Source: Bradysia coprophila
Taxonomy: Eukaryota; Arthropoda; Insecta; Diptera; Sciaridae
Reading direction: 5' to 3'
NCBI RefSeq assembly: GCF_014529535.1
Contig: NW_023503501.1
Coordinates: 8,138,504 to 8,202,503 of the forward strand
Length of the DNA stretch: 64,000 nucleotides
Part shown: positions 57,507 through 64,000 of the stretch, one piece after another
Numbering within the stretch: position 1 is the stretch's first letter
Layout: every line of letters begins with the position of its first letter
Notes under the pieces: generated by a model
Database searches by the model: none
What the model was told of the DNA's origin: nothing
What the model saw: only the letters and a program-made list of their open reading frames with translations
Made by a program: the position numbers and the translations under genes

Positions 57507-57550
57507 GTGCGAGGTTTGCGGCCAGAGCGAAGCGAGGGCCGTAATTCTCA
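57507..57550. repeat. GAGCGAAGCGAG palindromic repeat
   Basis: CGAGTGCGAGGTTTGCGGCC, then AGAGCGAAGCGA, then GGGCCGTAATTCTCACGAGT form an interrupted palindrome. A close copy lies at 57957-58018. Confidence 0.7.
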
Positions 57551-57751
57551 CGAGTCTTAATAATTTTATGGGATATTATATTCAACCGATAGAAAAATTC
57601 AATTTTACCGATAAAAAATAATTAAATACCGATAGAAATGTGGCACATGTCGCTTGAACCTCTTCAGTAAATCAGTAAAAGTAAAAAAAAATGTCTTTCC
57701 TTCACACTTTGTCGATTTTGGAAATATAAAGCCAAGGCGGCTCGTCCCTAG

Positions 57752-57852
57752 CGAATTCATCCTTCAACGAAATGTAATTCATCCTTTTACAAAATGTAAC
57801 GAGATGGTTTTTTGTTCGTTCCAAGGGAATTCATCCTTCTACGAAATGTAAC
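57752..57852. repeat. Imperfect triple repeat
   Basis: GAATTCATCCTTC(A/T)ACGAAATGTAA occurs three times with differences, at about 57752, 57775 and 57828. Confidence 0.75.
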
Positions 57853-57956
57853 TTAAAACCAAAGTGAAAGAGTCCTCTCATCGTTCCACATTCGTAAAAC
57901 TTCTCATCAACTCTGATTAAATTTGACAAAATGGCAATCAAACAGAATAATAGATA

Positions 57957-58018
57957 GCTCATACGAGTGGGAAGTTTGCGGCCAGAGCGGAGAGAGGGCC
58001 GTAATTCACACGAGTCAC
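57957..58018. repeat. Second GAGCG-type palindromic repeat
   Basis: CATACGAGTGGGAAGTTTGC, GGCCAGAGCGGAGAGAGG and GCCGTAATTCACACGAGT parallel the copy at 57507 with a few substitutions. Confidence 0.7.
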
Positions 58019-58878
58019 ATTTTATTTGTGGTTGATTGAAAATCTTGCTGCAAATTTATAAGAAAAATGAGAACTCAAAGATCATTCGGTCTTCGAAGGT
58101 CAAAAATATATTGAAAAAATTGTCAGTCAAGGGACCTGACCCGCCCAAAAGGTGGGACCTAGTATTATGTTTATGTCAAGTATCTTGTTATAAAGTACTT
58201 TGCTTAGTGCTTAATATCAAATATTTTACTTCGTTTGTTGATGAATACGTTTTGCTATACAAGAGTACCAGCGGGGTACTTCGCTTATTTTTATCATCGT
58301 CGTTGACAGATGACATAGATGACTTCTTAAAAATTTACATTTTTCTGTAGAAACTACCAAATTAACTAGTACTTTCAGGAGATATGAAAAGTTTTCTAAT
58401 TTACCAACAAATCTCAAGAATAGTTTGAATTTCAAACTTTAAAATTTGAATGTCAAAAACAGCATTGCTGTGTAAATGTTGACTTTCAATGTATCAATAT
58501 TGAAGTGGATGTCTTTTTTCCACTAGTGCAATAAAGGTTTCTTTTCCCAAAAATATTTTTTGGAAAGACTAAGGAAAATATAGAAAATGTTTTAAAAAAA
58601 AGTGGTCCCTGTACTGATCTTGTTTAATAACTGATGTTTTTACCACATCTCATACGTAAACCACCATTTCGATACAAGCATCGAAAGTAGATCTTGATAT
58701 CAACTTACAAGTGTTACAAAATTGACAACTACGAGTTATTTTCCGAAGCTCTTATCGATGTTTTGCCTTTGTACCCGTAGAGTGAAAAAGGAGTGAAATT
58801 ATTTCCAAAAACTTACCGGGTACCAGCCAGTCGGTAGCAGTACAATCTACTTTCTAGTTTGCCATTTCAAAAGCAGAA

Positions 58879-58937
58879 ATGTCAGAGCAAAATGCTCCAC
58901 CAGCAACGAACTGGATGTACATTGTACAGATGTATAA
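58879..58937 (+). CDS. Candidate first coding exon, unknown protein
   Basis: ATG opens a 19-codon stretch beginning MSEQNAPPATNW that ends in a good donor (TATAA|GTAAGC) in phase 2. Composition looks protein-like, but no family is recognised. A stretch from about 59118 can continue in the right phase after an AG, though its acceptor is weak. Open stretches at 59678-59869 (ends TCSFF) and 60219-60398 (Cys-rich, ends DEQMVFI, good pyrimidine tract) might be later exons. The model as a whole is speculative. Confidence 0.25.
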
Positions 58938-60702
58938 GTAAGCGTACAGTTAAATTTAAAAACAAATTGGAAATATATCAGAAACAGAAGACTGCCATGT
59001 GCAAGGCAATATGGTGCCACAATGGTATACTTAATGCTCTTTGTGCTCAATACTCATCGTCATAACCATATGGCACACGAAAAAAAATACATTTCCAAAA
59101 ATCATTTCATCGGACAAAGGGCGGCTGCGTACAAATGTTGTTTGCAATCGACACATGTCGACGATTTGGGGAAAATTCATCAAAGAATAAAATCCCAGAG
59201 AGAGAGAAATCATGATAGTAATATCTATCCACACAGCAGATGCTATGGAAAATACGATTTGAAGTGGAAATTTATTTTTTTAAATAATTTTCATTTCTTT
59301 CGTTTAGTGTCTCTTTGATTTTGATTTTCATTTTCTTTTATTGCGACTGATATTATCAGCCTCAAGTATATCCACTATAAATGATAGACTGTTGAGTCGT
59401 ACGTTTATGCCGTTGCTTAGAAATTGCGGTATTAAGATTGATTGATATGATGTTAGTTTGCAAATCTTACCATAAATCTACCCGCATAATCCTCGTTCTC
59501 TCTGGCAATTTATTTGCAACCTGGCACAATTTAGTCATTGGTTTCATATCAGACAGATTTGAATGAAATGTCTTTACGGTTCCAATTTTTTTTTTTTTAT
59601 GTTTCGTTTGGAATCTTTGGAACGATTTTCTGGTATTTTATTGATTATGCTGACGAAGACCTGCATGTAAAGGATGACAAATCTCATTGTCGAATAACGA
59701 CAGACTTATTGCAAGTGCTAATAAATCAGACTGTTATTTCAATCGCTCTCCTTCTAATGCTTCAGAGGGTCAGTTTACATTTTACGAAGATTTCAAGTTG
59801 TGTGAAGATAGTGAAAATAATGAGAAATCACATGGCCGTAACATGTGGCGCACATGTAGTTTCTTCTAATTACAAAGACAATGAAAACTGATGTGTATTG
59901 TGTGCAGTACATGGTTAAACGTGTGGAGCACAGGGCTAAGCTATTTCATTGAAAAATAAGTAGAAATTACATTTCTGCAACGATGACCAAAGTATCTAGA
60001 ACCGATTATAGTGCATTTGTATTGCATTTTTATTCAATTTCTTTTGTCCTGAGACTTTGAACTGCTGTTTTAATCTCCATCCTTTCCTTGTTCTTCAATA
60101 GGTTAAGCAGATTTTCTTATTTGTTTTTTCAATGCTCTGCAACAAGAAAAGAATGTGACAAAATCTTTTTACAATAACAACGTTAAAATGATTGCAATCC
60201 TTTCCTCTGCTTTTCCAATATAATAAAGAAGAAAATGCGATTTATATACGTCTTACCGAACCACATCCCGCTTCCAGTAAATCTGCTGTGTATTGCATAT
60301 ACACATGTAAAGTATTCCGTCATATGAATCGAAACATCTGTGATATTTCACAAAATTCTGTTTGCTGTTGTGAAGACGAACAGATGGTTTTTATTTGAAA
60401 TAAAAATGTTGGGAGAATTACGTTGGAATTCGTTGATTGAGTGAAATTTGTTTTCCACTTTTTTTTCTATAAATTTATACCAACTAAACCATATGATGAT
60501 TGAAGTGAATGTTTTTTTTTTAAATTCTTTTGAGAAGTCGGTAAAAATTAGGTGGAATGAATGACTCAATTTTAGTTACCTAATTTAAGATTAATACACT
60601 TATAATGCCGCTCTCTTAAATCCTAAGTTCATAGCTTTATGTACGTTGCAGGGCATCCATAAATTACGTCAGCACTTGAAGTGGAGAAAGTGTGATTTCA
60701 GG
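58938..60702. other. Unassigned, possible weak exons
   Basis: The three open stretches named under the preceding entry lie here. Apart from them I recognise nothing. Confidence 0.3.
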
Positions 60703-60806
60703 CAACGCATTTCTTACAAGTTCTTGTACAGTGCCAAAATTTTCTTGATACACTGTCCCGATTTCAGCACTCTATTTAGAGTACCACTCATGCTTGAAGT
60801 GCGTTG
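60703..60806. mobile_element. MITE, CAACGCA family, copy 3
   Basis: The ends CAACGCATTTC and CTTGAAGTGCGTTG match the copy at 30722, and the interior CAGTGCCAAAATTTTC is its reverse complement. It is 104 bp long and so internally shortened. Confidence 0.65.
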
Positions 60807-60882
60807 AGTCAGGGAATATTTATGGTAATATTCTTTACTGAATTTACCAAAATCTACTGAAAAAGTTTTTCGGTAAATTTCA

Positions 60883-60953
60883 GTAATTACTTTGACTGAA
60901 AGACTGGGTTTTATATCATCCGTAAAACCCAGTCTTTCAGTCAAAGTAATTAC
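60883..60953. repeat. Perfect 31-bp inverted repeat with 9-bp loop
   Basis: The arm starting GTAATTACTTTGACTGAAAG (60883-60913) is the exact reverse complement of 60923-60953. CTGAAAG and CAGTCTTTC words also occur in the flanks. Confidence 0.9.
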
Positions 60954-61814
60954 TCTAAACTCTACACTCTAAAATGTTTGTCACAAAATGATCACTATGA
61001 CTGAAAATGCATGACTAAAAAATGCGTCCTTTTTGCACCTTGTGCCAGGTTATCCGTCCCCAATGTAAGACATAGTTCGTTTTGTTTATTCTGAAAATTT
61101 GTTTTGAATAAAATAAAAGGAAAGCGCAATTTTATGATATTCGATGGGACCTTACCTGCCCAAAAGGTGGAACCTAGCTTTTCGGTAAATGTCAATAAAT
61201 TTGCGGTAACTTTCAGTCTTTCGGTGGATTTTAGGAAATTTTTGTTAAATTTCGGCGATTTTTTGAATTTCCTTTTATATTAAGGTGAAGGGTGAAAATT
61301 CGAGAAAAATAACGATATGCCCTAAGGATTCCCCTAAAGAACGTTGGTTAACCACTTCATTATAAAATCTGAACTTTTGCATATCCGGGAAATGTTTGCT
61401 AAATATTTCGGTTTGAAACCATCCTCAGTGGTTGCAAACAGTAATTTAATCAGTTCATATTCATATCGAAACTACTTCAACACGCGTTTCACCTAACAAC
61501 TATAATGTGGTGTTGCATATTTTTGTAGTCTAACATTTGCATCAACTATACTAAAAAAATTGCGCTAACTAACAATAACAAACGTTTAGGAATAGTCGGT
61601 AGTAAGAACTATAAAAGTTCAAATTTACGTGAACAGACATGGCTGCAAGTTCAACAACTGGGATTATTATTTAACGTAAAATTATTATATAAATTGGCTG
61701 AAAATATGAACGAGTTAGGCTGTTACATTCTAATCGTAAAGTGAGAACGCTTTCTGAAACAAATGATAGGAAATTACTATTTACAGCCACTGAGGATCTA
61801 ACTGATACGTAATG
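60954..61814. other. Intergenic, nothing recognised
   Basis: GGGACCTTACCTGCCCAAAA near 61145 matches a segment near 58131, a dispersed short repeat. No gene is supported. Confidence 0.45.
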
Positions 61815-61822
61815 TATATAAG
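61815..61822 (+). promoter_or_regulatory. Candidate TATA box
   Basis: TATATAAG lies 77 bases before the ATG at 61892. A start site about 30 bases downstream would give a leader of about 45 bases without an upstream ATG. Confidence 0.5.
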
Positions 61823-61891
61823 TAGCTTAGAGTCGTTCTGTATTTTCTGTTCAAAAATTATTGTGTTACCCAATTTTCAATTGTATTTCAG

Positions 61892-62248
61892 ATGGCTTTG
61901 GATGCAAAAGCAATCAAAGAAGAGGTTTTGGACAAGGATATGTATGAATCAAACGCTAGACGAGTCAAAGGTGAGTAAAAACAGACATTTCTTTCGCATT
62001 TTCTAAACTAGTGAAAATAGCACTTTTTGTTGACCGGAAATCAGAGACTATTTTTGAGAAAACATTTTTCTATACTTTCTTGACTTTTCCCGCAATTTCG
62101 TTTTTTTTTGGGAAAATCTAGGAAAATGTGGTAAAGTTCCAGAAAATCTCGGAAAATGTTTTCCCAAAAATAGTCCCTGCCGAAAATGGAAGAGCCAAGA
62201 GTAGCAGATTGTATGATAAAGTCTTTTGCAGAGTTGGCTCGCAAATAA
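61892..62248 (+). CDS. Candidate small gene, 31 aa, two exons
   Basis: Exon 1 (61892-61970) starts with ATG and encodes MALDAKAIKEEV and then a charged stretch ending NARRVK. It ends in a consensus donor (AAAG|GTGAGT). Joined in phase 1 to an acceptor CTTTTGCAG at 62223-62231, exon 2 (62232-62248) adds five residues and a stop (96 nt in all). An AATAAA at 62244-62249 overlaps the stop. The predicted peptide has no signal peptide or membrane segment and looks like one charged alpha helix. The TATA box, leader, splice sites and poly(A) signal fit together within 450 bp. Exon 1 could instead join exons beyond the window. No family is recognised. Confidence 0.4.
62042..62179. mobile_element. 138-bp hAT-type MITE in the small-gene intron
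   Basis: The ends CAGAGACTATTTTTGAGAAA and the complement of CAGGGACTATTTTTGGGAAA are inverted repeats. The flanks CCGGAAAT (62034-62041) and CCGAAAAT (62180-62187) form an 8-bp target duplication with one mismatch. Degraded relatives appear near 33830-33930 and 37220-37310. Confidence 0.8.
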
Positions 62249-62249
62249 A

Positions 62250-64000
62250 AGAAATTTTCCTTCCCATTAAGATCTGTTTGGTTATTATTTCATAAAACTT
62301 TCGCTTTACTTTGCACTCAATTATACCACAAAGTTTTTAACAATAAAAATGCTGAGCTAGTCGAACATTTTAATGCCATACTAGTATATCGCCTTCCGTT
62401 TATAATTGGTAAATCATTCTTCCGACACACCATCCTATTATGAACGTGTACAACCACGGTCTCTGATTATGTAACCTTATAAACTTCCACCCAATCTAAT
62501 CACACAACTAAAATAGTTTAATTACGAAAATGTCCGTTGCAATCTATAAGTGTACACTGTACACACTGTAACAGTGTCGCGTCCAAAACCGTCGTCATAA
62601 AAAGGTTTGTGGCATTGTATTATCCCACCTCTACCTAGTAGATAGTACCTACGTTATTATTATTTTAAAATGTGAATTTAGGTGAATACAAAACATTTTG
62701 TTGGCGATCGGAAGCAATTTTCCAACCACCGAACGAACTCTAGCGATACTTAATCATGCGATTTACCATCATTGTAATTGCTTGCTAATAATCGTACTAC
62801 GCTTTAATCTATAATTATTATGTTAAAACGGCTACAGCGATTCCGTTTTAAAATTATAAATTGGAAAAAATAATAATAAAGTGGTTGGTGGGTTGGCTCA
62901 TTGTCGACATTTTGATAGGTAGTCGGAGAATTTAATTTTTAAATCGAGTTAAACTTTAATGTGTTTTGGATTGGACATTAGAGTGAATTGTATAAATTGC
63001 TTCTAATCCTTGGGTAGTCAGTTACATTAAGAGTAAAGTACCTACGAACTAACGCCCCCAGCACTCACAATATTATAAACTGGCTACCATTTCCCACACT
63101 AGTTCCATGTAAAAATGTTCTCATCTTACCTGGAAAGTCTATACCTTCTCTGCATTGTTATTTCAGTTGGTGTATAGAGCCACATTCCCCCCCAAAAAAA
63201 AGAAAAATAATCTCGAGTCATTTACATTTTCCGAAAAGGTTTCCATTCGAAATTTATTACAGTGAATTCTGTATTGTTATCTTTGACGAGCAACTTACGA
63301 ATGCCACTCAATTAAATGTGAAAAAAAAAATTATTCCCACAATGGCTTCGTAGTGATAAAAACACGAAATTGATTATTTCATCCATGCTTTCCGAAAAAT
63401 CTATCGCATTTATGCAATCTCACGTTTTTCGAAAAGGGTGTTCTGTTGTAGATATAAAACGGAATGAATTGGCTCATATAACTGAGATAGATTTGTGGAA
63501 GAAAATATTTTTTCTTCTTCTCAAATAGTTATTTATTTCGCCACTTGAAATTGGGTTGTTTTCGTCATTAGATGTGATGTTATCAAACGAGCGAAGCGAA
63601 GTGTAGTAATTCACACAATTTTGGTGAAACTCATTTTCTTTTTTAAATTATTCTGTTAGTTTAGCTAACTTAAAATTTGTTAATCTGTGGAATCAATTCG
63701 GGTCGGTTGTATTGAGATTAAAAAAAACGGTGCTAATGTTTCAGCATATTACTAGCGATGAAATGTAGTTACTTTTCGTCACTAGTGTCGAAAAATAAAG
63801 CCATCAGTGAACCAGGGATTAAAAGACTCTTCATACGTCACCCAAATGAGGCATGAGAATATTCACTTTTCGCAGCGCCATTGCAGAAATAGTATATTAC
63901 TATACAAGGGAAGGAATTTTATATTTCGTATTCAGATGAGTAAAAGTGGCTTTACCCCGAGGTACTTTTACTCATCGTGGTACGAAGTACAAAATTATTT
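62250..64000. other. Intergenic or intron, nothing certain
   Basis: No supported exon continues the preceding gene. A GAGCGAAGCGAAG word near 63590 belongs to the palindrome family seen at 57507. Confidence 0.4.

Noticed and set aside
59538-59891. 117-residue frame with two hydrophobic stretches
   Set aside because: Poly-T/Phe-rich composition explains the hydrophobic segments; an overlapping frame looks more protein-like, and neither has firm support.

Overview
This window is AT-rich eukaryotic DNA from an insect, most likely a fly. The signs are spliced genes with short GT-AG introns, a myosuppressin gene encoding the conserved decapeptide [10 protein letters not shown], a Copia LTR retrotransposon primed by an internal fragment of initiator tRNA-Met, many small MITEs, and a cuticle-type gene with a two-codon first coding exon. 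A nematoceran fly is a reasonable guess, but the sequence does not prove it.

Layout from left to right. At 0.7-5.2 kb lies an apparently complete, recent Copia element on the minus strand, with identical 157-bp LTRs, a 5-bp target duplication and one 1315-codon gag-pol frame. At 10.1-11.6 kb, plus strand, is the three-exon myosuppressin neuropeptide gene. At 12.9-14.6 kb is a 1.7-kb non-autonomous hAT-like element with a TTAA-flanked hairpin element nested in it. At 17.7-19.3 kb are four identical tRNA-Phe(GAA) genes, one on plus and three on minus. At 19.95-28.9 kb, plus strand, is a 14-exon gene for a C2CD5/CDP138 orthologue of 1720 residues, with one probable GC-AG intron and a very long disordered insert. 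At 29.9-31.4 kb is a 1.5-kb fold-back repeat. At 35.9-39.9 kb, plus strand, is a six-exon gene for a secreted Gly/Ser-rich, probably cuticular, protein. At 42.4-43.8 kb is a repeat element with a 144-bp tandem array. From 44 to 61.8 kb the DNA is mostly intergenic or intronic, studded with hairpin repeats and minisatellites. At 61.8-62.25 kb is a compact candidate small gene (TATA box, two exons, 31 residues, poly(A) signal).

The protein genes have unrelated roles: neuropeptide signalling, membrane and vesicle traffic, and extracellular matrix. They do not form a functional cluster. What unites the window is its load of short non-autonomous elements, several with target duplications that can be read directly: hAT 8-bp, TTAA, and TA. 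Exon junctions were derived by hand from GT/AG sites, reading-frame phase and protein-family similarity, and no RNA evidence was available. No wholly new system was proven. The best candidates for something undescribed are the 31-residue small gene, the interleaved A-B-A'-B' inverted repeat, the WVDD reverse transcriptase and the 144-bp array element.
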